Positions 48,285 to 61,120 of a stretch of DNA of 64,000 nt are shown here, in pieces. The stretch's first letter is position 1; the number at the start of each line of letters is the position of its first letter. The stretch comes from Ilex aquifolium (taxonomy: Eukaryota; Streptophyta; Magnoliopsida; Aquifoliales; Aquifoliaceae). Where the stretch lies: contig OX637407.1 of assembly GCA_951799425.1 (NCBI GenBank), positions 26,533,691 to 26,597,690 of the forward strand, given 5' to 3'. The translations under genes and the position numbers were made by a program. The notes below the pieces were generated by a model that did no database searches, was not told the DNA's origin, and was given only the letters and a program-made list of their open reading frames with translations.

Positions 48285-51200
48285 ATGAGGAAGCATGGAT
48301 GGCAGCTCCCTTATCATCCTCTCCAGGTCTCTCTCTCTCTCTCTCGATAGACACTACCTTTGGCGGGTTGTTTTACATATTTTAAGGTTTCATTTCCGAT
48401 TTTTGGTTGATTGAATTATCTGTGCAGGTGGTAGCTGTTGCTGTATTTATGGCATTGGGGTTTGCTTTCTATGTGTTTTTTGCCCCTTTTGTTGGGAAAC
48501 AGTTGTTTCAATACGTCGTGATGGGGATTTATTCTCCTCTTGTAAGCCATTTTACACTTGCCTTCTTTTTTTTTTTTACCTGTATCTCATATTTCTCTAT
48601 TTATCTACTAAGGTGAAGAGCTGAGATCTGGTTTTTCTCTGCTTGATGGGTTATAGATTGGGTTTGTCCTAATCTTCTGATTGAGTTTGATTCTGTAGCA
48701 CCAGATATTTTTCTCAGGAACCTGTCACTTTAGGGGATAAATGTAAATGGGCTGCTTGATTTTTAGTTTTCATTTGCACACCCTGGGAACCACTGATTTC
48801 CCTCTATAAATTTCCAGTAATCCTCTAAAAGATTGGTTAAGGAAAATATGAGGCGACCCTATAAAAGAGAACATTCAAGGATATATCGAGTCTCTTGGAT
48901 TTCACTTCACACATCTATACCCGGACTGAGCATAGCCAAGAAAGACACAAGTGATTGCCTTGGGGACAATTTCTCTTTTAACTGTGCAATAATATGAACA
49001 AAACTCGTGCATCTAAACACTTGAAAAAGCTTAGTACTGCCCCAGTAATAGGTTCGTGAGGTGCCACAACAGCTTCTTCCCTCTCTCTTTCCCCCCCAAA
49101 AGAGGAGAGAGATGTCCCGTCCCTTCTTTACACACATCCATTTACATAGCCAGACAAAAGGTATACAATCTGATCAAAATCTTTGGGTGGTACGTTGTTT
49201 CGAGAAAGTCATGAGCTTTGATTTTTTATCTTTGAGGTAACATTGTTGTTGGGTCATATTTGCATGCCTTGTAAAGTCATTGGAATTATAGCTCTCTATG
49301 CTCGTTGTTGAAAAGCATTTAGACAAGTCTATAAGATGTTCCCAGAGATGGATTTATTCAGCACAACCTTTATCCTTGTTTCTCCTCAGAAACAAAATTA
49401 GTTATGAGCTTCCCACAGGCTGTAAAATGACGATGGATTTTCGATGGTGTATAAAAATCGTTTTATAAGGAGTTTATGTACAAGCTAACTGTGTTTGGAT
49501 TTAGGTTGACCATGATCAACACATGGTTCAATCACATCAGGTTTCTTGAGTCCTTGCTAAATTACCCTTTACAGAGATGCAGTGATATCCCCATTTTATC
49601 TTTAGACTAGAATGAAACTGCTAAGGCTATTTCATAAAGAACATGAACCATTGACACATGATTTCACTTTCTGTATTTTTTTTCCATATCCCATTTGGAA
49701 TGCTCCAATTTTTTTCATGGAAACATCACTAACATCTCATTTCTTCTCAGATTGTATGTGTCGTCGGCCTGTATATTTGGTGTGTGGCTGCTGATCCTGC
49801 GGACCCAGGAGTCTTTAAATCGAAAAAGTATCTCAATATTACAGACAGCAAAAAGGATATCTGGCTCAAGGAATCTAAACTGGGTGAGGGTTCAACTTTG
49901 TCAATACATGATGCGAATAATGAAGCAATTGGAGAGAAACATATTGATAAAGGCATGAAGGACATGGATGCAGACCCAGAAGATCAGACTACTGAAATAG
50001 GAAAGAATAATGCATCATCTCACCAAAAAGCTTGTTTTATGCCCTTTTTCGCTTTCCTCCCTTGTGCTTTTATGTGCAACTGCTGGAGTTCGCTTGAGGA
50101 ATCTTCTGAGCAACAAATGAGCGAGGATGGCATGTTCTACTGTAGTTTGTGTGAAGTAGAGGTGTGTATATACATATAACATATTCAAACAGATGGGGGA
50201 TGGGGACACTAAGATTTTCAAGTTTCTATTATTCCCTTTCAAAGTTGATGCCATTCATGAGAAAGCCCTAATGGGACCCCTAAGATATTACTTTTTTTTG
50301 GTTTTTCCCTTTATTGTGAATTAATTGTTCATACTCTCTTAATTGGCCAAAAGGATCTCAAACCCCCCCCCTCCCCCAACAGCTTGCCATCACACACAAC
50401 TGCATTCCCACTGTTGAATTTTAGCTCCATCCATGCAGTCAGATAGTAGTCACAAATGCTTCTTGTAGAAAATAAAGTTGGCATTATAATTTCCAACCCA
50501 CGGCATTCAAAAGCAGCCTGTGCCATTCAATGGGTTCCATTAGAGATATTACTCCAAAAAAAAAAAAAAGATTGCATGGATTATAAGGCTCTAATCAGAT
50601 TGTGGATTGTATTTCTCTAAATGATTGCTATCTTGCAGGTGTTCAAGTACAGCAAGCATTGTAGAATTTGTAACAAGTGTGTTGACCGTTTTGATCATCA
50701 CTGCAGGGTATTTAAGGATCAAGCTTTGGTGGGAATTTCCCCTCTATTTTGACAAGACCTCTCATGCCTTTTCTCATTTTGCCTTTTACAGTGGCTCAAC
50801 AATTGTATAGGCAAAAGGAACTATCGGAAGTTTTTCACCCTCATGGGCTCTGCCTTTCTCCTGGTAAGAACAGGCCTCCATCATGTGCCTTTGCCACATC
50901 ATAGCGGACGAGCATACTTCTACTATATTCTTATTAATTGTCTGCCTCTCCGTCAGTTTGGTTAAATCTATGGTTACTTAAGTCTCAAATTCATGGTACC
51001 CAACTCACTTAATTCTTGGGTGAACGGATTTAATCCTACCAATTAGGTGAGATTCCAACTTTTAGAAACTCTGAGCGGTGTTCAAAATTCCATCCATGAT
51101 ATAAATACCACCATTGTGCATAAGTTCCAAATCAAGGATGATGACTTATATGACATCTCACAAAGCAGTTAATGTTATCTTGCCATATCTCATAATTCTT

Positions 51201-53766
51201 GTAGTTTCGCCTCTTAGGCTGCTGCACTTTGCCATCACCATGGCCTCTTCATGATTCCTGATAAGCTTGAAAACTCTTCAGCTGCCAAAAATTCTTTAAT
51301 CTTTAATTTGCTTTCAAATAAAGAATTGCCAGGACGTGAAGATCTCCTCAAAGAATAAGCATTTTTATTTTCAAGTCTTTCTTCATTTAGTTGATTATTG
51401 ACAGGTCTATACATGGTTTGTGCACCTTGGACTTGAGATTGCAGCTTATACTTCAGTGGTCAGCTGGAATACTAGTATTGATATGCTGTTTTCGTGAGCG
51501 CAAGAGTTTCTCAGTTGACATCGCCTCCAAGTTAGGAAGCAGTTTCTCTGTGGTGCCCTTTGTTATCGTGGTGGTGAGTGGTTTATTTATTTTCTTCTCT
51601 TTTTTTTTTTCTAGAGGGAATGTTGTTATTGTGTCTGCCTTGTACTTTATTTTGATGGGTTTTTTCCCATGCCAGTTGACCTTTTAATACATCTCAACCA
51701 TTTGTTCACTCAACTATAGTAGATGATTGATCAAGTAGAGTAACTCATCACACATTTCTTCTATCATGCTTCTCTCCTCTTGTAGCTAACGTAATAGTTT
51801 TATATGTGGCAGGCAGTATGCACCATATTGGCCATGATTGCAACCCTACCGCTTGCACAACTTTTGTTCTTTCATGTTCTTCTCATAAAAAAGGTGGGCT
51901 TGGATATCATTCATTGCTCGTAACTATGTGCATTGCCTTTCAGTTTTAATGCTACCTGTAATTTTCACTTCTTTAGGAAGTTTTCTTTTTGAAATCCTCG
52001 TTACTTACTTTCTTTCCTTTTTTTTTTCGGTTGGAGGTGGGGTTTGGGAAGCTCCAACAAGTCCTGGGTAATGGCGGTCCCCTGATCCCAAATGTATTCG
52101 ACAATAGTTAGGGAATGTATTAAACAATAAGTAGGGTAAAAGCATGGGGTTGGCCCCAAAGAAGACTGCTCGCAGTTATGCCCTCCAACGTCTAAAGTTG
52201 AATTGATAAACTAATCAGCTGATAATGTCTGCTTGGATGACAGGGAATTAGCACATATGATTACATTATTGCTCTGAGGGAGCAAGAGCAACAAGGAGTT
52301 GGAGGTCAGCAAAGTCCCCAGATGTCATCTGCAAGCTCCCTTACTGGCTTAAGCAGCGCAAGCTCTTTCAATACTTTTCACGGAGGAGCGTGGTGTACAC
52401 CTCCACGCCTGTTTCTAGAAGATCAGGTATGGTTATCCCGTGCATTTTACCGAAGAGAAATGTTGATTCACTGTTGAATCAAATAGAAGAAAAATAGTAC
52501 TTATTACATGACAGTTGCTTGCTTAATGCCGAGTCACTCTTTTTTCAGCACCATTCATTGCTGACTGCAGTGAAAATAATTGTTTGGTTGGTTTCCGAAA
52601 ATATACAGTTTGATTCTGGTTTAAGAGATCTATAGGTGGTCTATATTTGTTTATTTGACTCTTGCATACTAGTCCAGTCTAGAGTTGTTAGGAGCCGCCA
52701 CATGTAATCATTTCACGAAGTAATACGTCTCGCCAACAAAGCAGAGCATTGAGTTTCCTCTGGAAACACCTCAATTTTACGGTGCATTGATGACAATGTA
52801 TCACACATAAACTGTATGCAGCATGTTGGCTGGAGACAACTAGTCGAAGTGGTTGTTGAAACACAAATTCTTGATGAACTTGAACAATCCAACTCTAGGT
52901 CCTACTTTTGAAACAATAAACTTTCTTGGTCTTGTTTGTTAATGGTGCTTCAATATCTTGTTTCATTGCAGTTTGATGTAGTCCCTCCAGAGACTGGATC
53001 TGTAAGTTCACTTGGAAAAAAGACAGTAGCAGAGGATACTATCAAGAAAAAGAACCCCCCCACATCTGTAAAAATCAGTCCATGGACATTAGCACGCATG
53101 AATACAGAAGACGTTTCAAAAGTTGCTGCAGAGGCGAGGAAAAGATCCAAAATCCTGCAGCCTGTTGTGAAACGAGAAGCCCCTTATGGCCTCGAAATGG
53201 ATGGTGACTTTAGCAGCAGTGGACGCCGAATGATCCCAAGGCCTGATAATAATAGAAGGCGATCTAGTAAGAGGTTTCGCCTCCCTGCAGAGCTACCCCT
53301 TGGACCCCTGACCAAAGTTTCAAACGAAGATACTGAAAATAGCGGAAATGATATGATTACTGAAACATCAAGGAGTTTACCACCTCTCCAGCTTGAAGCA
53401 CGGAGTGCTTTCCAAACAAGCCGAGCTACATTCAGATCAGGTGGTATTGTCTCTTCTTCTCCAGAGAGCAGTTTAGACTCCCCTGATCTTGACCCATTCC
53501 GGGTCTCCTCCTCAGGAGCTGAAGAGGGAAGGAGACTCACTGGGCTATCAGTAGCTGGCATGGCTTCTCAGAAGGGTATCCAGTTGTCAAGGTCAACTAG
53601 CGATGGATATGAAGCGTCTGGCGGGGAAGATAGTGACAAAGTTCCTTCCCGGAGTGTTCAAAGGTCGACAAACTGGAGTAACCTCTTCAGCACTGACCAG
53701 GATGAAAAGGTCTCTCGACTGAAGGTGTCATCTTCATCTAGCCTAGCTAGAAGTAGAAAGCTTTGA
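48285..53766 (+). CDS. DHHC-type protein S-acyltransferase (PAT19-22 clade)
   Basis: Membrane enzyme that transfers palmitate to cysteines of target proteins. Nine exons: 48285-48326, 48428-48541, 49751-50161, 50639-50707, 50792-50863, 51445-51573, 51813-51893, 52244-52426, 52972-53766, all GT-AG, joining to 631 aa. The start [14 protein letters not shown] is the conserved N terminus of this clade. TM1 is ~15-36 and TM2 ~50-66. The cysteine-rich domain runs ~181-230, with [12 protein letters not shown] and DHHC at 208-211 (catalytic Cys211). TM3 is ~236-254 and TM4 ~272-300. LREQEQQG follows TM4, as in plant homologues. The ~330-residue C-terminal tail is Ser-rich, soluble and presumably cytosolic. 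The first exon is only 42 nt. It resembles PAT22 most, judging from the N terminus, but I cannot fix the subgroup. Confidence 0.94.
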
Positions 53767-54019
53767 ACAAGTGAAATTTGCTGATAAATGGGAGGGGGAG
53801 TTGAACCACTGTTCTGCCACTCTACAAAGGGAGGGCTTTACCATTGACATGCCACTCCACAGATTTTACTTGTTTTTTTCATTGAATGACAATGTTGATA
53901 AGCTTGTTTCAGGAATTCAATCTACAATTAATGTTTGCATTGATTCAAACCATATGTCAATGCATCTTATACAGGGGTACAATTTGGACAGGTTAACCCA
54001 AACCCAACTCAAAAAGTTT
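53767..54019. other. 3' UTR of the S-acyltransferase gene
   Basis: Presumed 3' UTR and flank; no other feature. Confidence 0.4.
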
Positions 54020-54451
54020 AGGCTATGTTTAGTTTGTATCTCATAAACCATTTTTTATTTTAGGAAACAATTTTTTAAAAAGTTGTTTTTTGTTTTTGTT
54101 TTTTAAAAATTGAGAATAAAAATTGGGTAAATTTAGAGAACAAGTTAGAGATATTTTGTATGTTTTTAGAAACAATCTTTCCAGAATTTAAAAAACACCT
54201 CCACCACCACATTTTCATCACCACCACACCACCATCACCACACTTCCACCATTACCACATTTTTGTTTTCACTGTTTTTTGGATTACTATTTAAACAAGT
54301 TTTACTGTTTTTTATTCCGTTGAACTGTTATTGGAATCATATAACCAAATAAATTATGCGACATAAAAAACACCCAAAAACAATTTTCTAAAACTCTTTC
54401 CAAAAAATGTTTTCAGATATTATTTTTTGAGACATAAACCAAACATAGCCT
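54020..54451. mobile_element. TIR element with CACC-rich core
   Basis: The left end AGGCTATGTTTAGTTTGTAT and the reverse complement of the right end AGGCTATGTTTGGTTTATGT match over ~24 bp with three transitions. The interior is T-rich arms around a CACCACC-rich stretch (54197-54262). Outside it, ACCCAAACCCAACTC and GGGTTCAACCC words suggest it landed in an older repeat. The target duplication is unclear. Confidence 0.7.
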
Positions 54452-56406
54452 CAATTCCTGAGTTGCGGTTTTCAATACTTGTTTGGGCTTGGGCAAAAAA
54501 ATTACAACTTGAATTGCAATTGGGCAATACTCATATTGAAATGTCGGGTTCAACCCGAACCTCGAAGGAATTGATGAAATTGGGCTCAACCCAACTGTAG
54601 AATTCGGCTTCAACCCAAAATTAAAGAAAAATGTATACTAAGATAAGGTTAATTTCATTCTTATGGTCTTATCCTAACCCAACTCTCTCGTTCATTTCAC
54701 AAAGTGCTGTCCATCATCTTCACACAATTCATCTCTCTCATGGATAACACATATCATTTGTTCCTCATCTTCACACCGTCAAACTCTCATCTCTCAACGT
54801 TAATATCTCTCATCCCTCATCTCTCTCATCGAACTGTCGAAGACTTCAGCTATTTGTATAAACATCCATGTTCTTTGGGATGTATTGAATGGTGGTTGTT
54901 GGTTTTCTAATTATGTTCGTATTGTTAGGCTTTGACTGTTTGGAGAATGAATGTACATGTATTGAATGTTTTAGGTTGTTTTTGAATTAAAGGTATAAAA
55001 AATTCAAAGAAAGTCTAATGGCAATGCTTATAACAACGAGTTCTACGATGACGAAAGTCTATCACACACTTGTTATATTTGTTTATATATAGTTACAAAA
55101 GTATAACTAATTGAAAGCACTTATGAAATAGTTATAAGAAAGCGGCCATTTACGTCAGAAATAGAGGTTGTTGATGTAGTTGCTTATAGTTTTTTTTTTT
55201 CATCGAGATTAAGTTGGTGTTCAGTGTACTTTAGTACAAGATAAATTTTATCTTTAATAACATAAATAACTATATTACAAAATAGACAGTAACAACTATA
55301 TAATAACAGTGAAAGTAAGATAGTAACAGTAACATAAAACAGTGATATTGAGACAGTAATAGTTACGAAAATAATGAATTTTTATTATTACTGTCCATTG
55401 TCACTGTCTAAAATTCATAAAATTAGACAGTAAAATAAATTTTTATTGTTATTGTTCATTGTCACTGCCAAAATTGGAAGGATCAGAATTTGAATTTTGT
55501 ATTAAACAAACAAAAGAGGGCCGTTTCAAAACGAAGAGTTTGTAGTGAGATCACTAGATAGCGTGAGTTGGGAGCCAAAAAAAAGCGTTGAAAATCAGAA
55601 AAACCCTCCCGAAGACAAAGAGTTGACGAAGAATCCCAGTAACTATCTACAAGACATGAGCAAAAGAATTTCATTGGACCTTCAATCTGATCACAGTTTC
55701 AAGAAGATCGAGTGAGAAGAAAAAAAATATTCAGTAAATCAATTTTAGGCTGAGATAGTCTTGTACAGGAAAGAATCGATCGAGTCCGCCGGAGAAGTGA
55801 TCGGAATCCCAAAAATATGTGTCGGAGATATATAGTGATAAACCATATTTAATTCAGAAGGTTAGTCTTGTCTTTAAAAAAACTTTCACAATTTAGTTTG
55901 AAAGGATTTAGGAAAATTTTCGGTGACAATTTTTTTAGTTTATTATATTTTCAAGGACATCCCTTCTATGTTTTGAATCTTCACTACCACCCCTGTCACA
56001 TTAAAAGTTTTAATTATTATGAAATTTTACTGAATTGTCCATCATATATTTTAGAAAAAATTTCATCCACACTCCCTCTAAATAGACATATTTTTAATAA
56101 GAAAAGTGTGTATTGGATATTTCATTCCAAAAATTTGTGTGAATCTTAATGGTAAATTATTGAATTTAATTGGCATTTTTTGCGGTATATAATGTCTTTA
56201 AGAACAGGTAATAAATAGTTCTTAAATATTTTAAAATTAGTTTTAAATTGATCTTGAAATATTTACAATCAATCCTAAACAATATCAAAATTGAAATTTA
56301 ACCCCAAAAATTAATAATTAACGATACCGCCAACGAAATAATAATAATAATACTGTACTTAACCACAAGTATTTCCCCTTAACTTGTCAACAGTAATTTT
56401 GTTTGT
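54452..56406. other. Gene-free DNA between S-acyltransferase and the duplicated locus
   Basis: AT-rich. Around 55260-55480 are repeated GTAACAGT words and two copies of TTATTGTTCATTGTCACTGY-like sequence about 75 bases apart. No gene recognised; 55483-55674 (-) and 55868-56149 (+) ORFs lack any recognisable feature. Confidence 0.45.
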
Positions 56407-56599
56407 ACACATAAAAAGAGTAGATTACATGAACATAGAGTAGCCCGAAGAACTGCAAAGCACATGCAGTGATCAGGGCAAGCGGACTAAACCTTCACAT
56501 CATCAGCATAATAAATCCAGTGAACAGGGCAAAGCAAATGCAGTGAACTTGAAAAACCAGAGGGACCTTCTCATCATCTTCAAAACCCAAGCTAACGTA

Positions 56600-57523
56600 C
56601 TATCCAGTAAACTCCTTAGCCATTTCAATGGCCGATTCACCATTCAAAGCCTTGCAATATATATACATCTCTGTACTTTCCGCCACAGTCCAAAGCATAA
56701 ACAGAACCACAGAACTCGAAATAAACAACAACGTCGACATGACGCCCCAACTCCACAACCCACTACTCCTATATGTGATCATCGCCGGCAAATAATTCCC
56801 CACAATCATGACCAAAATATACACTTCGATCAACACAATCCGCGCCGAAGTCCCTCTCATCCCCTTCGCCAACTGGGTACTTCGCCGTAACGGCTCAATC
56901 CCCCATTTTGATTCCACCACCGCAATTACACTAGCCAATACCCAGTTCAATTGTAACCAAATTAAGGTCGACCCAAGTAGAATCACAACGAATATGCAAA
57001 ACCCGATAAAACAATTCGACTTATAATCGATTTCAACCCCCAAAACCTGAAGCCCTTGATACAGTAAAACAACGAAAAGGCCGAAAATGGTACATATCAG
57101 GGCTATAATTGCTTGTGAGGTCATTATTGTGGACGCAAGGGGTAGGAATGAGGAGGAGATTGATCTGATGGCGTGAATGAATCTGACGGGTCTGCCGTAG
57201 AATCCATGGAAGGTGCTGTAAGTGATCGTGGCTATGGCACAGACTAAGAAGAAGATGACAAAGAAGGCGAAGAGGAGAGGAAAAACCAGGGTTTCAGGGA
57301 GGAGATGGTGGAGGGTGGAGGTGGACAAGCGGAAGAACTGGTCGTTGACGTCGTCGTTTTGGGAGAAGGTGAACTGAAGGCTGCCGTAGATGACGGCAGA
57401 GGAAGAGAGGTGTAAGAGGATGAGGAGAGAGAGAGCTAAGAAGTGGGGCGAGTGGGCATTGGTTATGCGTTTTGATTCGGAGAGTACTCCGCTGAGGTTT
57501 GGGGTTTGTGAAAAGGTCGACAT
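56600..57523 (-). CDS. Multi-pass membrane protein, copy A (C-terminally truncated)
   Basis: Intronless, 307 aa. The family is a plant-only group of unknown function (conserved core ending in NWVLASVIAVVESKWGIEPL and RRSTQLAKGMRG), related to the Arabidopsis At1g31130/At4g19950 type if my recollection is right. Hydrophobic segments at about 28-47, 79-101, 135-157, 172-203, 229-246 and 262-283 suggest six membrane spans. The start MSTFSQTP follows directly on a (CT)n leader tract. Compared with copy B the frame stops early: B has GGAGAG where A has GGATAG (stop 56600-56602), removing about 20 residues including the acidic DDDDE tail. Beyond the stop the tail is still readable but has lost its original end. 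It may still be functional. Confidence 0.8.
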   Translation of the reverse strand: MSTFSQTPNLSGVLSESKRITNAHSPHFLALSLLILLHLSSSAVIYGSLQFTFSQNDDVNDQFFRLSTSTLHHLLPETLVFPLLFAFFVIFFLVCAIATITYSTFHGFYGRPVRFIHAIRSISSSFLPLASTIMTSQAIIALICTIFGLFVVLLYQGLQVLGVEIDYKSNCFIGFCIFVVILLGSTLIWLQLNWVLASVIAVVESKWGIEPLRRSTQLAKGMRGTSARIVLIEVYILVMIVGNYLPAMITYRSSGLWSWGVMSTLLFISSSVVLFMLWTVAESTEMYIYCKALNGESAIEMAKEFTG

Positions 57524-57524
57524 G

Positions 57525-57529
<5 letters not shown>

Positions 57530-57561
<32 letters not shown>
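57530..57561 (-). repeat. (GA)n/(CT)n microsatellite before copy A start
   Basis: About 15 GA units, ending about 7 bases from the start codon of copy A; reads CT on the gene strand. Confidence 0.9.
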
Positions 57562-57563
<2 letters not shown>

Positions 57564-57773
57564 AAGCAGTAGGATTGGAATGAGCATGGGGAGAAAGAGA
57601 GGGAGAGACATAAATATGTGGAGACTGATACTTTCTCAGGCGTGTTAACGGAGGCAGTAATGTTACACTGATCAAATTTTAGGACTAAATTTAGAGCCCA
57701 AATGACATGGCAGTTGACTTGAGCTTCTTTTTTTTGGTAAGCAGAGCTTTTTTTTTTTTTCTTTTTTTTTTTT

Positions 57774-58444
57774 AGTAAATTGCACAAATAGCACTTAAAC
57801 TATTACGTTAACTAAATTCTTGAACCAATTTTTATATTAATTGAGTCCCTAACTCTAAAATTTTAGCTATTAAGTCATTTTGTCAACATCTGTTACATTT
57901 TTGAATGATATGTTTCACGTGCTCACCTTATGAACAACATATTAGGAGTATTTTAGATTATTCGTTCGAAACTTATCAGACGAAGAATCACATTCCTTAC
58001 ACCCATTAATCGAAAACTTAACTCCACACTTAAGCCTCTTTCATGCCCATCAAATGAAACAGATCAACAAGTTCTTCGATCTGGTGTAAAAAACACATTA
58101 CATAAATGTAAGCTCTTTGAAGAACTTGTTAATCTGCTTTGTTTGATGGGTATAAGGAATGGGGTTTTCGTCTGATAGATTTTGAACAAACAGTTTAAAA
58201 TATCCCTAATCTGTTTGTCTATGTGGTGAGAGCATGAGATATTTTGTCTAAAAACCTAACAACTGCTGATAGAAGGGTTTAATTGCTAAAATTTGAGAGT
58301 TTAGGAGTTCAATTGACAAGAAAATTAGTTCAGGTGTTTAATTGCTAAAATTTTTGAGTTTGGGGACTTAATTGACACGAAACTTAATTGTAGGGTTTAA
58401 TTGACGTGATGATCATAGTTTAAGAGCCATTTATGTAGTTTACT
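57774..58444. mobile_element. 670-bp TIR element upstream of copy A
   Basis: The left end AGTAAATTGCACAAATAGCA and the reverse complement of the right end AGTAAACTACATAAATGGCT match over ~33 bp (both continue into CTTAAACTAT). It is inserted in or flanked by T-runs on both sides. The interior has repeated TTTAATTGCTAAAATT and ACTTAATTGACACGA words. Non-coding. The same element is at the same place in copy B, so it was there before the duplication. Confidence 0.7.
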
Positions 58445-59886
58445 CTTTTTTTTTTCCACAGTCAAGATTCTTATATGCATTTTGATTAATCTTCTTTCGG
58501 GTTTGATCAAAGGAAAATCATCCACGTCAAAATTAGGGTATTCATGATCTGACTCAAGAGATTGTCAATATTCAAACTCGAAACGTTTAAGATAACATGT
58601 CGTCCCTGTTATCATTTGAGCAACTAATTAGGACTAGATCATGAGGAATTTATTGAGATCACATATCTGACTATGTTTATTAAAATAAGGATATATTCTT
58701 CATTGAAATTGGGCTGAATTGACATAAACACCCTGGTTGATCACTCAAGTGATGGCCACATGAGTGGTCGGGTCCATTTATCATTTGGACTGGGGAGGAA
58801 CACAAGGGCCAAAAGTGGAATGGAAATAAGAAAGTGGAGGTGTAATATGGTCAAGGTGTAATTCTAGAGGCAAGATCATATTTCTTCATAAATATTGGGG
58901 CATAAAATATCTATACTCATTTGTTTGGGGGGTGAAACTGGCAATGCACTCGAATTAATACTCTTTTTCTTTTTTTGCTGATACTCTTTTTGGCCTTTTC
59001 AAAGGGCCACGTCAAATGGGACTTGGTAACGGTCTATGTACATTGGAATTAATTATAATCATGTGGAAAGTTTTTATGGTTAATAAGTCTTGAGACGGTG
59101 GTAACCAATATATATATATGCAATATTAACACGTTGAATATCGGATTTTTTTAAGTCTAATTGAAATTTAATTCGAAATTTTTTCGTATGTATTAGTATT
59201 TATGATCAAATATTCAAATAATATGTATATAAATAAATACTGAAATTAGGTAATTATTTGCCCAAATTGAGTTGAAATTCAGATGTATCTACAATTTGTT
59301 GAATCAAATCGAATTTTTTATTTTTTTTTATTTTTAATGGGTTCGAATTTAAAAAATCAACAACATTCAAATTTGAGATTTTAAATTGAATTCAAATATG
59401 AGCGGATGAACTCTAATCCAAATCCGACCGTTGACGAATAAATGTGAAATTAGGTCAAATTTTAAGTCTCAATAACATTATTTTACATTATACGTTAATA
59501 ACCCATTAAGGTTACCACAATTCATCTTAGTTATTGCTTTTGAATTAGATAGTTCACAATCATTTATTTAAAAAAAATTATAAATAATAAACAACACTCA
59601 AAATATAAAAATTTTATACGTGACACATTTTTATTAAATAAGAAATAAAAATACGATACCGAAAAATAGTATTTTGGTAGAGTAACGATGACTCTAAAAA
59701 TTTAAATAGTGTATACACAAGATAAATAATTGATAATATTGTACCAAAAAATTAATTTATCCACAGAGTAGTGTTATATTTACTAAATTTATTTACCAAA
59801 TCTCTACCCTAAATGATTTATTTACCAAATCTCATGTCGATCCAAATAAGCTTAACATTTTCTTTATCCACAAGCTTTTTCCCCTC
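58445..59886. other. Spacer between duplicated genes
   Basis: Contains a copy of the 220-bp repeat family (58508-58625) and AT-rich DNA shared with copy B to about 59470; 59471-59886 is the unduplicated junction region. No gene recognised. Confidence 0.5.
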
Positions 59887-59988
59887 CATTAGTCAAAAAA
59901 AGACTGAAAAAAGAGTAGATTACATAGCCCGAAGAACCGCAAAGCAAATGCAGTAAACAGGGCAAAAGCCGATTTACCTCAAAGTTTA

Positions 59989-60976
59989 TCAAGCTTGAAC
60001 TTGAACAACCTGAGGGACCTTCTCATCATCATCATCAAAAGCCAAGCTAACGTACTCTCCAGTAAACTCCTTAGCCATTTCAATGGCCGATTCACCAAGC
60101 AAAGCCTTGCAATATATATACATCACTGTACTTTCCGCCACAGTCCAAAGCATAAACAGAACCACAAAACTCGAATGAAACAACGTCGTCAACATGAAGT
60201 CCCAACTCCACAACCCACTACTCCTATATGTGATCATCGCCGGCAAATAATTCCCCAAAATCATGAACAAAATACAAACTCCGTTCAACACAATCTGCAC
60301 TGAAGTCCCTCTCATCCCCTTCACCAACTGGGTACTTCGCCGTAACGGCTCAATCCCCCATTTTGATTCCACCACCGCAATTACACTAGTCAATACCCAG
60401 TTCAATTGTAACCAAATTAAGGTCGACCCAAGTAGTATCACAACGAATATGCAAAACCCGATAAAACTATTCGACTTATAATCGATGTCAACCCCCAAAA
60501 CCTGAAGCCCTTGATACAGTAGACCAACGAAAAGGCCGAAAATGGTACATATCAGGGCTATAATTGCTTGTGAGATCATCATTGTGGATGCAAGGGGTAG
60601 GAATGAGGAGGAGATTGATCTGATGGTGGGAATGAATCTGACGGGTCTGCCGTAGAATCCATGGAAGGTGCTGTAAGTGATCGTGGCTATGGCACAGAGT
60701 GAGAAGAAGAAGACGAAGAAGGCGAAGAGGAGAGGAAAAATCAGGGTTTCAGGAAGGAGATGGTGGAGGGTGGAGGTGGAAAGGCGGAAGAACTGGTAGT
60801 TGACGTCGTCGTTTTGGGAGAAGGTGAACTGAAGGATGCCGTAGATGACGGGAGAGGAAGAGAGGGGTAAGAGGAAGAGGAGAGAGAGAACTAAGAAGTG
60901 GGGAGAGTGGGCATTGGTTATGCGTTTTGATTCGGAGAGTACTCCGCCGAAGTTTGGGGTTTGTGAAAAGGTCGAC

Positions 60977-60978
<2 letters not shown>
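59989..60978 (-). CDS. Multi-pass membrane protein, copy B (full length)
   Basis: Intronless, 329 aa, about 90% identical to copy A at protein level by eye. Same six hydrophobic segments and the conserved WLQLNWVLTSVIAVVESKWG / IEPLRRSTQL core. It continues past the point where copy A stops with EYVSLAFDDDDEKVPQVVQV and ends at TGA 59989-59991. The start MSTFSQTP again abuts a (CT)n leader. Function unknown; such proteins are predicted integral membrane proteins. The intact C-terminal acidic tail and cleaner frame suggest this is the functional paralogue. Confidence 0.88.

Positions 60979-60979
<1 letters not shown>

Positions 60980-61011
<32 letters not shown>
60980..61011 (-). repeat. (GA)n/(CT)n microsatellite before copy B start
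   Basis: About 15 GA units directly upstream of the copy B start codon (CT on the gene strand), at the position equivalent to 57530-57561. Confidence 0.9.
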
Positions 61012-61012
<1 letters not shown>

Positions 61013-61120
61013 CAGTAGGATTGGAATGAGCATGGGGAGAAAGAGAGAGACATAAATATATGATACTTTCTCAGGCGTGTTAGTGGAGGTAAGCAGAGCT
61101 TTCTTCTTCTTCTTTTTTTT

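Larger units (their letters stand above)
56407..59470. repeat. Tandem segmental duplication, copy A
   Basis: Shares order and sequence with 59887-62830 at an offset of ~3.36-3.49 kb: the 3' flank of the membrane gene (AGAGTAGATTACAT, TAGCCCGAAGAAC), the whole coding region, the CT leader, the TIR element, the 58508 repeat, ATTTATTGAGATCACATATC and CTTTTTGGCCTTTTCAAAGG. Copy A and B differ by scattered substitutions and small indels. Confidence 0.85.

Noticed and set aside
56600..57787. 395-aa version of membrane protein copy A starting at 57787
   Set aside because: The extra N terminus is transposon and (CT)n sequence, unlike the equivalent stretch in copy B; the shared start MSTFSQTP at 57523 is preferred.
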